A stretch of DNA of 64,000 nucleotides from Beijerinckia mobilis (GTDB taxonomy: Bacteria; Pseudomonadota; Alphaproteobacteria; Rhizobiales; Beijerinckiaceae), in NCBI RefSeq assembly GCF_000745425.1, contig NZ_JQJH01000001.1, forward strand, positions 434,001-498,000. Direction: 5' to 3'. Shown here piece by piece: positions 17,400-26,208 of this stretch. The notes under the pieces were generated by a model. It searched no databases and had not been told where the DNA came from. It was given only the letters and a program-made list of their open reading frames with translations. Within the stretch, counting starts at the first letter, position 1; every line of letters begins with the position of its first letter. Both the position numbers and the translations under genes were made by a program.

Positions 17400-18239
17400 T
17401 CACACCGGCTCTGTCCCGGCGCCCTTCTCGATCCCGCCGATCAGAGCGGTGATTTTCGCCGCCGCCCGGCGCACTTCCGGTCCGAGCCGGTCGATATGCT
17501 CGTCGGAAAGCCGAACCGCCGGACCCGAGACCGAAACGCCCGCCACGACCTCGCCGAATTCGTTAAAGATGGCCGCAGCGATACAGCGCATGCCGAGATT
17601 GCGCTCCTGATTATCGATCGCATAGCCGCGCTGTCTTATGGCTTCCAATTCCGCGAACAAGCGCTGCGGATCGGTGATCGTATTTTCGGTGAAGGCAGGG
17701 AGCCCCTTGTTGCGGATCACCTTTTCGACCGTCTCCCGCGGCAGATGGGCGAGCAGCACCTTGCCGATGCCCGAAGCATGTGCCGACCGGCGTTCTCCGG
17801 CGCGGAAAAACGCGCGGATCGGATCATAGCTTTCGACCTGGGTGACGAAGACCACTTCATCTCCCTCGAAAATGCCGATATTCGCGGTCTCGCCGGAAAG
17901 CTCCATGAGTTCCTGCATAACCGGGCGACCGAGCGTCACCGCGTTGTTGCGACGCTGAAACGCCATTCCGGCCCGAAAAGCCTCGACGCCGATGCTCCAG
18001 CGCTGATCCTGTTCATGCATCTCGACAAAGCCATGCGCGGCAAGCGTCATTAACAGACGATGCACGGTGGAAGGCGGCATGTCGGCACGCTGCGCCAGAG
18101 TGGTAAGCGCGATTCCATCCGATTGGGAGACGATCTCAATCAGGTTCAGCGCACGGTCGAGGGATTGCACGAGCGCCGCTTCCGGCGATTTCAGCGCGGC
18201 AGGTGGCCGCCCACGCGGCCGCTTGGTCGCAAGTCCCAA
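17400..18239 (-). CDS. IclR-family transcriptional regulator
   Basis: 279 residues starting at TTG 18239, which has AGGAG seven bases upstream, making this unusual start convincing. A basic leader (KRPRGRPP) precedes the winged helix-turn-helix (about 24-85: SLDRALNLIEIV, LTTLAQRADMPPSTVHRLLM). The effector-binding domain (about 95-270) shows IGIFEGDEVVFV, HASGIGKVLLAHLP, RNLGMRCIAAAIF and AGVSVSGP. IclR proteins control catabolic operons in response to small acids. No catabolic neighbour reveals the target here. Confidence 0.9.
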   Translation of the reverse strand: MGLATKRPRGRPPAALKSPEAALVQSLDRALNLIEIVSQSDGIALTTLAQRADMPPSTVHRLLMTLAAHGFVEMHEQDQRWSIGVEAFRAGMAFQRRNNAVTLGRPVMQELMELSGETANIGIFEGDEVVFVTQVESYDPIRAFFRAGERRSAHASGIGKVLLAHLPRETVEKVIRNKGLPAFTENTITDPQRLFAELEAIRQRGYAIDNQERNLGMRCIAAAIFNEFGEVVAGVSVSGPAVRLSDEHIDRLGPEVRRAAAKITALIGGIEKGAGTEPV

Positions 18240-18443
18240 GGCAAATCTCCTTCAGAAAGGCGGCCCAACCATCCGGTTTCGCCCGCATCGAAGAGCAGAT
18301 AGGTTAAGCGGCCTCTGCTTCACCCGGAGCAGAAGCGGACACGCAGGGGATGTGACCGCAAAGAGACTCAACTTTGACGAATCCCCACTGACGTGACCAT
18401 TGTCCCCGAAAGCGAGCATGTCCAGAATGAAAAGAGAGGGAGG

Positions 18444-18857
18444 TTAAAGGGAATCGGCCGCTGCCTTGGCCTTTTTGAAGAGATCGTCCGCGGAAATCGG
18501 CTTGTCACCCTCAGGGTCCAGAATAATGGCGGCAAAATCACGCGCGAGTGCCGTGCAAACGGCCATGACACAGGCCTGCTCGCGAATGTCGCCACCCCAG
18601 CGGAAAGCCATGATGGTGTCACGATCCCCCACGGCGGCCTTGAGATCAGGCGAGAGATCACCGCCGACATCCTGAAACCGGATATCAAAACCGGCATCCT
18701 CGCCATCAAAAGTGCAGGGCAGATAGGAGACGGATTTGAACGGCGCATAGCCGTCGTCGAGGGTGATCTTGAGCTTCAGCCCATCAAGCGCCTTTTGCAG
18801 GCTTTTCCGGTCAGGAACATTATTGCGGTCGAGATAAGCGGTCAGCGCGCGCGCCAT
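18444..18857 (-). CDS. Conserved hypothetical protein
   Basis: 137 residues, start ATG 18855-18857 with TAGGAG six bases upstream. I do not recognise the family. The sequence looks like a soluble alpha/beta protein: DGLKLKITLDDGYAPFKSV, then a glycine-acid loop (DVGGDLSPDL), a tryptophan-containing strand (MAFRWGGDIREQACVM) and a lysine-rich C-terminal helix. No signal peptide. Single gene, convergent with nothing close. Confidence 0.65.
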   Translation of the reverse strand: MARALTAYLDRNNVPDRKSLQKALDGLKLKITLDDGYAPFKSVSYLPCTFDGEDAGFDIRFQDVGGDLSPDLKAAVGDRDTIMAFRWGGDIREQACVMAVCTALARDFAAIILDPEGDKPISADDLFKKAKAAADSL

Positions 18858-19528
18858 GGAAGTCTCCTAAGGGCCGCTCGCTCGTTAGTTTCGCGCGGCC
18901 CTGGTTCGCCCGGCTTTTGGGAGCGGGTCGGAAATACATGCGCTTTTCCTAGCGCGAAAGTGCCTGCGACGCCAGTTATGGATCGGTTGTCACGCCGCCC
19001 GACAACAGACTCCCAAAAACCGTCCCCGCCGAAGACAGGCGCCAATTTCAAGCAGCAAAGCGGATTTTCATTCCAGAAATCTCATGCCGTCTCGACATAA
19101 GCGAACCATAGGTGTGGATGCGATGGTTTGCCTGATGGTCAAAGGTGATCCACGGATGGCTGAGCCAACGCCTCGCGATGTCGCCGCCAACAGACAAAAA
19201 CGCCGAGCTCTGATTGCGTTCAAACGCATTCAAACCGGCAGCATTCCTGACCATTGAGAAGGCAATCCTCTATAAATTTGCGCATATCTGCACCAACCCA
19301 GACACGTTCACAAAGTTTTTAAAAAACCCGTCACGCTGCCAAGAAATGCGCAGAATAGATAATAAGTTATTATAATTATTACACTTTTAAACTCAAAGAT
19401 AAATTCGGAGTGCTGCCCAATCGCTGCTCCACCCATTTCCAAATCCGGGATTACAATAGATTACTAATGCACGTTGATTTATAGCTTAAAAATAATTCAT
19501 GTAGAATTAAAATAGGCTTTCGATCATT
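18858..19528. other. Long AT-rich intergenic region before the TonB receptor
   Basis: 671 bp without a gene. The last 250 bp (19280-19528) are markedly AT-rich against the GC-rich surroundings (for example AATAAGTTATTATAATTATTACAC near 19361, read as short AT dyads). This is where iron-responsive promoters of TonB receptors normally lie, but I cannot assign a Fur, Irr or RirA box with confidence. Confidence 0.4.
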
Positions 19529-21772
19529 ATGGCAACAAGATCCTCAACCTCCGGCATATACACGGCACTTTTGCCCAGACAGGATCTGTTCCAGCAAACT
19601 CATTCATCACGAGGAATGCAGATCTCGACACTCGCTTTGCTGATGGCGATTGGCGGAGCGCCAGCCTGGGCGCAATCGGCCAAAAAGGACACGACGGCGA
19701 CGCAAGTCCTGCCGGAAGTCGATATTACCGCTTCAGAAATTCCTTCGGCCAATGCTGCGGGTGAGACATTCGGTGTCATCGTTCCACCGAAGTCCTTTGA
19801 AATGGGACCAGCCGGCAATCAGAAGCCGCTCGACATGCCGCATTCTGTGACCGTCGTCTCCCAGGAAATGATCCGCGCCGTCCAGGCGCGCAATGTCGCG
19901 GATATTCTGCGTTTCAACCCCTCGATTCAGATGAGCCGGGGCGCCGATGGCGGCCGTATCTGGACCCGCGGGTTCGAAAGCGGCGTCGTTCAAAATACAC
20001 GCATGGACGGACTGAACATCATCAGCACGACCGGCTATGCAATGGAACAATTCGATCGGGTGGAGATGCTGAACGGTGTGGCCGGCGGCATGTTTGGCCC
20101 CACAGGCCCAACCGGCACCTTCAACTTCATCTCCAAACGGCCAACCGACATTCCCTTCCAGACGATCAGTTACGGTTTTGAATCCAACGCCAACCATATG
20201 GTGTTTGGCGATGTCGGAGACAGAGTCGAAGGTCTGGCATTCCGCTTCAATTTTGTTCACGCCGATGGGCAGGATTATGCGCCGACCAGCAATCTCCGCC
20301 GCACCTTGCTCGATGGCGCGATCGACCTGCATTTCGGCGATTCAACGGTTCTTGAACTGAACGGCAGCTATTACGATTGGCATTGGTTCGGTTTTCCCGG
20401 CAGTTTCACCTATGGTCCCACCATCTACAGCCTACCCCGCGCGCCTAGTGCCGCGACCGGCGGCTACGGTGTTTCCGGCATGGGCAACCAGAACGAAACG
20501 CATACATTCAGCGCAAAGCTGAAACATGCTTTCAACCAGGACTGGAACCTGACGATCGGCCTGCTCGACCAGACCGTCGAGCGCGGCCTGTACCAGCCGA
20601 CCAATACATTCATCGACAATAATGGCAATTTCCGAACGCAGATGAATGCGCAGAAGGCCGCGAAATTCACCATCATCAGCAATCTTGCGACGCTTAACGG
20701 CCATATCATGACAGGCGCCATCAGCCATGATGTCTTCATCGGCACGACCGGCTTCACCTGGGGCAATTTCTCAGGGTCTGGCGGCAATAACAATGTCACC
20801 GTCGGCACCAACAATATCTACAATCCGGTCGTCCTTCCGGCAGCCTCTTATCAGGTCGGAGGCCCGGTCTACAAAGCGGCACGCAATGATCAGCAATCCC
20901 TCGTCGGCGGCGACACAATCAGGTTCGACGACCATTGGTCGCTCTTGCTGAATTCCAGTTTCTCCTGGCTGACATCGAAAAACTACAACGCGCTCGGACA
21001 GAAGACCAGCACCTATCAGACGACTGGAGAATGGAGCCCGACGGCCAGCGTGCTCTACAAGCCGGATGCCAACCAGACGGCCTATTTCACCTATAGCAAT
21101 TCACTGCAGCAGGGTGACACGGCCCCGGTGACCGCCGTCAACGCGAACCAGACGCTGGCCCCCTATCGCAGCACGCAATATGAGCTTGGCTACAAGGTCG
21201 CTCTGACGGACCGCCTGATGCTCACAGCGGCAGGATTTCGCATCGACCAGCCCTGGGCCTATCAGAACACCGCCGGCTATTATCAGAATTTCGGCACGCA
21301 ATTGAATTGGGGCTCCGAGGTGCAATTGACCGGCCAATTGACCGATGATCTCTCCGTCATCGGCGGATTCCAGCAATTGATCCCCAAATTGATCAATACG
21401 GGCACAACCGCCGTGGAGGGCAAGGATGTCGTCAACGTGCCCCGCATACAGGGTAATCTCTTCGTCGAATATAGAGTCCCCACGGTTCAGGGACTCGCCC
21501 TGAGCGCCAATGTCCACTATGTCGGCGGCCGCCCCGCCAATGAGACGAATACGATCTGGACCGGAACCTATGCGACCTTCGATCTCGGCTTGCGCTACAC
21601 GACGGTCGTCGACGGTCACCGGATAACAGCCCGTTTCAACGTCAACAACGTCACCGATACGCACTATTGGACCTCGATCTACCCGGCATCCGGCATTTCG
21701 ACGACGGCGGGATCGCAGGCTTTTCTGGGCCTGCCGAGACAATTTCTGGCCGGGATTGATTTTACTTTATAA
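19529..21772 (+). CDS. TonB-dependent siderophore receptor
   Basis: Outer-membrane ligand-gated channel of 747 residues, importing an iron chelate with TonB energy. An N-terminal stretch of 29 residues precedes MQISTLALLMAIGGAPAWAQ, so the signal peptide is atypically internal, or ATG 19616 is the true start. The TonB-box region is VLPEVDITASE. The plug (about 90-210) includes DMPHSVTVVSQEMI, DILRFNPSIQMSRG and the FhuA/FpvA-like GVAGGMFGPTGPTGTFNFISKRPT. The beta barrel ends with FLAGIDFTL, the usual aromatic terminus. The ligand is unknown. The preceding AT-rich region suggests iron regulation. Confidence 0.92.
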   Translation: MATRSSTSGIYTALLPRQDLFQQTHSSRGMQISTLALLMAIGGAPAWAQSAKKDTTATQVLPEVDITASEIPSANAAGETFGVIVPPKSFEMGPAGNQKPLDMPHSVTVVSQEMIRAVQARNVADILRFNPSIQMSRGADGGRIWTRGFESGVVQNTRMDGLNIISTTGYAMEQFDRVEMLNGVAGGMFGPTGPTGTFNFISKRPTDIPFQTISYGFESNANHMVFGDVGDRVEGLAFRFNFVHADGQDYAPTSNLRRTLLDGAIDLHFGDSTVLELNGSYYDWHWFGFPGSFTYGPTIYSLPRAPSAATGGYGVSGMGNQNETHTFSAKLKHAFNQDWNLTIGLLDQTVERGLYQPTNTFIDNNGNFRTQMNAQKAAKFTIISNLATLNGHIMTGAISHDVFIGTTGFTWGNFSGSGGNNNVTVGTNNIYNPVVLPAASYQVGGPVYKAARNDQQSLVGGDTIRFDDHWSLLLNSSFSWLTSKNYNALGQKTSTYQTTGEWSPTASVLYKPDANQTAYFTYSNSLQQGDTAPVTAVNANQTLAPYRSTQYELGYKVALTDRLMLTAAGFRIDQPWAYQNTAGYYQNFGTQLNWGSEVQLTGQLTDDLSVIGGFQQLIPKLINTGTTAVEGKDVVNVPRIQGNLFVEYRVPTVQGLALSANVHYVGGRPANETNTIWTGTYATFDLGLRYTTVVDGHRITARFNVNNVTDTHYWTSIYPASGISTTAGSQAFLGLPRQFLAGIDFTL

Positions 21773-22203
21773 GAGCCCATCGGAGGTCTTTCCGAAACCG
21801 GACCGAGGATGCTGCCCGGATCAACGCCGGACAGCGCCAGAGCCCATCAAAGGAAAGCTGTCAGTCTGCATTGATGCCCCTTCGTGATGAACCGCATCAA
21901 ATCCGGCCAATTGACAACAGTCATCCCTATTATCGCCAAGACGAGACGACCTCACGTCTGCGGCGAAATGCCTCTGATTTCAATGCGTCCCATGCATGGC
22001 TGCCAGACCGCCGCCGTTCATCATTGATTTAGACTTATTGCGCCAGTATAAAGTCCACAGCGAGGGGCGGCCCGAAGGTTGAACGAAGCTGGGCCGCGCT
22101 GAGAAATTTGAAGGTTACCCCCTGGTCAGGAGGAAGCAAGGGAGCACGGTTAGAGCTCAAGCAAGGGCTGCCCCTGGCCCTGAAACGGGATTGGATAAAA
22201 GAA
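21773..22203. other. Intergenic region, TonB receptor / GNAT
   Basis: 431 bp. The GNAT reading frame is open from TTG 22108, but conserved protein starts only after 22204. No terminator with a T-run is seen after the receptor; a GC-rich purine tract with GGAGGAAG lies at 22129-22136. Otherwise I see nothing. Confidence 0.3.
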
Positions 22204-22794
22204 ATGATGAGAGTGCCTGCAGAGGGAACGATCCGTCGCCTCTGGGCCTGCGATATGTCTCTTTTTCGCGACCACCTGCTGCGTCTGGATCAAGACAGCC
22301 GTTTCGAACGGTTTGGTGCCTACACCAACGATTCTCAAATCAATCAATATGTCGATAGCTGTTACGGCCCGGATGAAATCATCTTCGGTTACGTCGTCGA
22401 CGGCGTCGTAAGAGGAGCCGGCGAGTTGCGCGCTATTGGCGCGTCCTTCCTTCCAGAAGGCGCGGCGGAAGCTGCCTTTAGCGTGGAACAGGGATGGCGA
22501 CGCCGTGGCGTCGGGACCAATTTCATGCGGCGTATCGTCCGGGCGGCGCGTAACCGCCGTATCCATACGCTGTATCTGTCCTGCCTCGCCCATAATGCCA
22601 AAATGGTCGGACTCGCACGGAAATTCGAGACGGAACTGTCCTTTGAAACCGACGAGGTGACGGGACGGCTGGTGGCGCGCACTCCCACCACGACCTCGAT
22701 CCTTTCGGAACTGATCGATAATTCCCTCGACATGACCGAGGCCATGTTCGATTTCCAGAAGCGGGTGTTGACCGCCGTCGAAGCACGCCATTGA
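22204..22794 (+). CDS. GNAT-family N-acetyltransferase
   Basis: 196 residues from ATG 22204 (a second ATG follows directly). The acetyl-CoA pyrophosphate loop is the clear signature: VEQGWRRRGVGTNFMRRIV (consensus Q/RxxGxG/A), preceded by the strand GYVVDGVVRGAGELR. Later features are LYLSCLAHNAKMVGLARKF (a neighbour-alignment helix typical of GNAT) and a C-terminal helix LIDNSLDMTEAMFDFQKRV. The acceptor substrate is unknown. A rho-independent terminator follows at 22847. Confidence 0.85.
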   Translation: MMRVPAEGTIRRLWACDMSLFRDHLLRLDQDSRFERFGAYTNDSQINQYVDSCYGPDEIIFGYVVDGVVRGAGELRAIGASFLPEGAAEAAFSVEQGWRRRGVGTNFMRRIVRAARNRRIHTLYLSCLAHNAKMVGLARKFETELSFETDEVTGRLVARTPTTTSILSELIDNSLDMTEAMFDFQKRVLTAVEARH

Positions 22795-22846
22795 TTCGAT
22801 CCTGCCGGCGGCAGGATCCGGCCGGTTCCCAGCCGGCATCAGTGAG

Positions 22847-22877
22847 AAGCTCCCTTCCGCAAGGAATGGAGCTTTTT
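22847..22877 (+). terminator. Rho-independent terminator after the GNAT gene
   Basis: Stem AAGCTCC/GGAGCTT plus TTCC/GGAA with a GCAA loop and one C-T mismatch, followed by TTTTTC. It ends transcription from the GNAT gene at 22794. The preceding bases 22802-22837 contain two further GC dyads (GCCGGCGGC, GCCGGTTCCCAGCCGGC). Confidence 0.85.
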
Positions 22878-23047
22878 CATTATCCAGCCCTTCGCAAGAA
22901 GCAGAACAGGCGCTGCAACCGCATAAACGGCAGCATGGCTCGATAAACGCAAACGAGGCTGTTAAACTTCCCTATTGCAGTTGCGTCGAACCGGAACAGG
23001 CCATCCCTTCCGGTCCGGCTCTCCCTTTCACCATCCATCCGCAGGCA

Positions 23048-24277
23048 ATGGGGATTTTCATGGCTGCCGAGCGCGAGCAACAGCCCGTTCAACTCATGGG
23101 ACTCCAGGCGGCCAGAGCGGCGGCGGCGGTGCTCGTCCTTTTATTCCATACCAGCGGTTCCATCTTCGGCTTGACGAAATATGGCGGCGTCAAACCGTTC
23201 GGAAATGTTTTCGATTTCGGCAATGCAGGCGTCAATTTCTTTTTCGTTCTCAGTGGCTTCATTATTTTTTACGCACATGGAAAAGATATCGGCCAGCCAC
23301 GCCGGCTCGGCGCCTATTTCTGGAAGCGGTTTTCCAGAATCTATCCAATCTATTGGATTGTCCTGCTGATCGTCCTGCCGGTTTATTTTATTGTACCGAC
23401 CTTCGGAACCGGCAACGAGACCAATCCCTGGGTCATCCTCTCTTCGTTCCTTCTCGTCCATATCAAGAGCGAGAAGACGGTTTTGATCGTTTCCTGGACC
23501 CTGTTTCAGGAAATCCTGTTCTATTTCATCTTTGCCCTCCTGATCGTGAATCGGCGTTTGGGGCTCTTTATCCTGACGATATGGCTGGCGGCATCGCTCG
23601 CGCCCCTAATCACGCCCTTGATATTTGGCCCGCTTCCCGAGGGCACTTCCTTTTATTTCGACCCACTTCATCTGCTGTTCGGCATGGGAATGGCGGCGGC
23701 CTTATGGGCAAGCGGACGGAAAATACAGGCTCCCGGGTTTCTGCTCGCCTGCGGCGTCGCAGCTTTTCTGGGCACCGGAATGGAACGCGCCTATTTCCAG
23801 ACCCTGTCCTGGGGCGTGGAAGATCTCCTTTTCGGCCTTGCGAGCACGGCCATCCTTTTGGGGCTCGTCGGGCTTGAGCGGATGCACCGTCTGCGCATTC
23901 CGGACTGGGTCGCGCTGACGGGCGAGGCTTCCTATGTCATCTATCTCACGCATTTTATGATTTTGTCGCTCGCCGCGAAAATCATCTTGCCATCGCTGCG
24001 CCAGCTACATTCCCCTGATGGACTGTCGTTCTTCATCCTGGCTGCCCTCGCCCTCATTGCCGGTATCGGGTTCCACAAACGGGTCGAAAAACCGCTCCTT
24101 CTTCTGACCCGGCGGCAGTTTTTCAGGCGGCCGGTCCCTCCACCGACGCCGAAACCGCAAGCAACAAACCTTGACCGAAACCTTGGCCCAAACCTTGGCC
24201 CAAGCCTTGCGCCAGAGCCCGGACAAAGCCTTGGCACGGTGAGGCAGCCCACCGCGGGCGTGAGCAGGGATGGTTGA
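23048..24277 (+). CDS. Acyltransferase 3 family membrane protein
   Basis: Inner-membrane O-acyltransferase-like protein of 409 residues; such enzymes acylate surface glycans or lipids. Start ATG 23048; ATG 23060 (MAAEREQQ) is equally possible. The family's catalytic histidine region is LFHTSGSIFG near residues 37-46, and the arginine motif RFSRIYPIYW is near 97-106. About ten hydrophobic helices follow, the last near 330-345. The C-terminus after residue 360 is a proline-rich tail containing a four-residue repeat (NLGP type) encoded by 12-bp DNA repeats. No glycan genes are adjacent, so the substrate is open. Confidence 0.85.
   Translation: MGIFMAAEREQQPVQLMGLQAARAAAAVLVLLFHTSGSIFGLTKYGGVKPFGNVFDFGNAGVNFFFVLSGFIIFYAHGKDIGQPRRLGAYFWKRFSRIYPIYWIVLLIVLPVYFIVPTFGTGNETNPWVILSSFLLVHIKSEKTVLIVSWTLFQEILFYFIFALLIVNRRLGLFILTIWLAASLAPLITPLIFGPLPEGTSFYFDPLHLLFGMGMAAALWASGRKIQAPGFLLACGVAAFLGTGMERAYFQTLSWGVEDLLFGLASTAILLGLVGLERMHRLRIPDWVALTGEASYVIYLTHFMILSLAAKIILPSLRQLHSPDGLSFFILAALALIAGIGFHKRVEKPLLLLTRRQFFRRPVPPPTPKPQATNLDRNLGPNLGPSLAPEPGQSLGTVRQPTAGVSRDG
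24166..24213 (+). repeat. Four 12-bp tandem units in the acyltransferase tail
   Basis: Units at 24166, 24178, 24190 and 24202; the middle two are identical (AAACCTTGGCCC) and the outer two differ at two or three bases. They encode NLDR-NLGP-NLGP-SLAP in the cytoplasmic or periplasmic tail. Confidence 0.85.
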
Positions 24278-24333
24278 TCCCTCCCGGACCGTTCCAATAT
24301 GAATGACCAACGATCCTTTTCGAGGCGGCTTTC

Positions 24334-26199
24334 ATGTCCTTCATCCGTTCGCTCCTCTCCTCTTCTTCGTCCGAGATGCCGCGTGATCCGGCCCAAAACA
24401 AACAGGGCGGCTCGGCACAATTGCTCGGAACCTTGCCGGAATGGAATCTCGCCGATCTCTATCCAGCGCCCGATTCTCCGGTTTTCGAGCGCGATCTCGC
24501 CCATGCCATTCATGAAGCGAAAGTTTTTGCCGAGACCTATAAGGGCCGCCTCGAAACACTCGCCATGGATTCATCGAGCAACGGTCTCATCGAAGCGGTG
24601 CGTGCCTATGAGAAAATCGAGGAATTGCTCGGCCGCCTGATGTCCTATGCCGGGCTTTATTATTACGGCGATACCAGCGACCAAGTGCGCGCCAAATTCT
24701 ACGGCGACACCCATGAGGAGATCACCAAGGCCTCCTCCGACCTTCTGTTTTTCGAGCTCGAACTGAACCGGCTTGACGATCACCTCATCGAAAAGGCGCT
24801 CGCCGGTACGCCTCTTGGCCATTACCGCCCCTGGGTCGAGGACATCCGCAAGGAAAAGCCGCATCAGCTCGACGATCGCCTCGAACAATTGTTCCTCGAC
24901 AAATCGGTGACCTGCCGCAGCGCCTGGAACCGCCTGTTCGATGAAACCATCGCCGCTTTACGCTTCACGGTCGATGGCGAGGAACTCACCTTGGAGCCGG
25001 TCCTGAACCTGATGCAGGACGAGGATGCGGCGGTGCGCGAAAAAGGCGCCAATGCCGTCGCCGAAACCTTGAAGGCCAATCTGCGCACCTTCGCGCTCAT
25101 CTCCAATACTTTGGCCAAGGACAAGGAAATTTCCGATCGCTGGCGCGGCTTCACGGATATTGCCGATTCCCGCCATCTTTCGAACCGCGTCGAGCGTGAA
25201 GTGGTCGATGCCTTGGTCGCCGCGGTCCATGCCGCCTATCCGCGCCTGTCGCACCGCTATTACAAGCTCAAGGCGAAATGGTTCGGGCTAGAGCAGCTCA
25301 ACCACTGGGATCGCAACGCGCCGCTGCCGAATATTCCCACCAAGACCTATTCCTGGGACGAAGCCCGCGACACGGTGCTCGATGCCTATGGCGCCTTTTC
25401 TCCCAATATGGCTGGCATCGCGAAAAAATTCTTCGACAATGGCTGGATCGACGCGCCTGTCCGCCCGGGCAAGGCGCCGGGTGCCTTCGCCCATCCGACC
25501 GTGCCTTCAGCGCATCCCTATGTGCTGCTCAACTATCTCGGCAAGCCGCGCGACGTCATGACGCTGGCCCATGAGCTCGGTCACGGCGTCCATCAGGTGC
25601 TGGCAGGCCCCAATGGCGCCCTGATGGCACCGACGCCCTTGACGCTCGCCGAAACCGCCTCGGTTTTCGGCGAAATGCTGACCTTCCGCTCGCTGCTCGC
25701 CCGCACCACCAATGTCGTCGAACGCCGCGCCATGCTCGCCGCCAAGGTCGAGGACATGATCAATACGGTCGTGCGGCAGATCGCCTTCTATACATTCGAA
25801 CGCAAACTGCATACGGCGCGGCGCGAGGGCGAACTCACCTCCGAACAGATCTGTGATCTCTGGATGAGCGTGCAGGCGGAAAGCCTCGGCCCCGCCATCA
25901 AGCTCGGCGCAGGCTACGAGACCTTCTGGGCCTATATTCCGCATTTCATCCACTCACCCTTCTATGTCTATGCCTATGCCTTTGGTGATTGCCTGGTGAA
26001 TTCGCTTTATGGCGTCTACCAGAAATCGCATGAGGGTTTCGCCGAGCGTTATCTCGCCATGTTGGCGGCGGGCGGCACCAAGCACCATACCGAACTGCTG
26101 GCACCCTTTGGTCTTGATGCGCGCGATCCGGCCTTCTGGCAGATCGGCCTTTCGATGATCGAGGATCTGATCGGCGAACTCGAAAGCCTCGAAGGATAA
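24334..26199 (+). CDS. pepF: M3 family oligoendopeptidase (PepF-like)
   Basis: Cytoplasmic zinc metallopeptidase that cleaves oligopeptides, 621 residues. The zinc site is HELGH at residues 413-417 (AHELGHGVHQVLAG), with the third ligand glutamate in LAETASVFGEMLTF about 25 residues later. The N-terminal helical domain begins near residue 35 (WNLADLYP, the usual PepF beginning). The C-terminal half has YVYAYAFGDCLVNSLY, typical of the pepF/M3 group. The ribosome site is GAGG before ATG 24334. The helicase gene begins nine bases after the stop, so the two are probably co-transcribed. Confidence 0.93.
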   Translation: MSFIRSLLSSSSSEMPRDPAQNKQGGSAQLLGTLPEWNLADLYPAPDSPVFERDLAHAIHEAKVFAETYKGRLETLAMDSSSNGLIEAVRAYEKIEELLGRLMSYAGLYYYGDTSDQVRAKFYGDTHEEITKASSDLLFFELELNRLDDHLIEKALAGTPLGHYRPWVEDIRKEKPHQLDDRLEQLFLDKSVTCRSAWNRLFDETIAALRFTVDGEELTLEPVLNLMQDEDAAVREKGANAVAETLKANLRTFALISNTLAKDKEISDRWRGFTDIADSRHLSNRVEREVVDALVAAVHAAYPRLSHRYYKLKAKWFGLEQLNHWDRNAPLPNIPTKTYSWDEARDTVLDAYGAFSPNMAGIAKKFFDNGWIDAPVRPGKAPGAFAHPTVPSAHPYVLLNYLGKPRDVMTLAHELGHGVHQVLAGPNGALMAPTPLTLAETASVFGEMLTFRSLLARTTNVVERRAMLAAKVEDMINTVVRQIAFYTFERKLHTARREGELTSEQICDLWMSVQAESLGPAIKLGAGYETFWAYIPHFIHSPFYVYAYAFGDCLVNSLYGVYQKSHEGFAERYLAMLAAGGTKHHTELLAPFGLDARDPAFWQIGLSMIEDLIGELESLEG

Positions 26200-26208
26200 A
26201 AAGCTTCC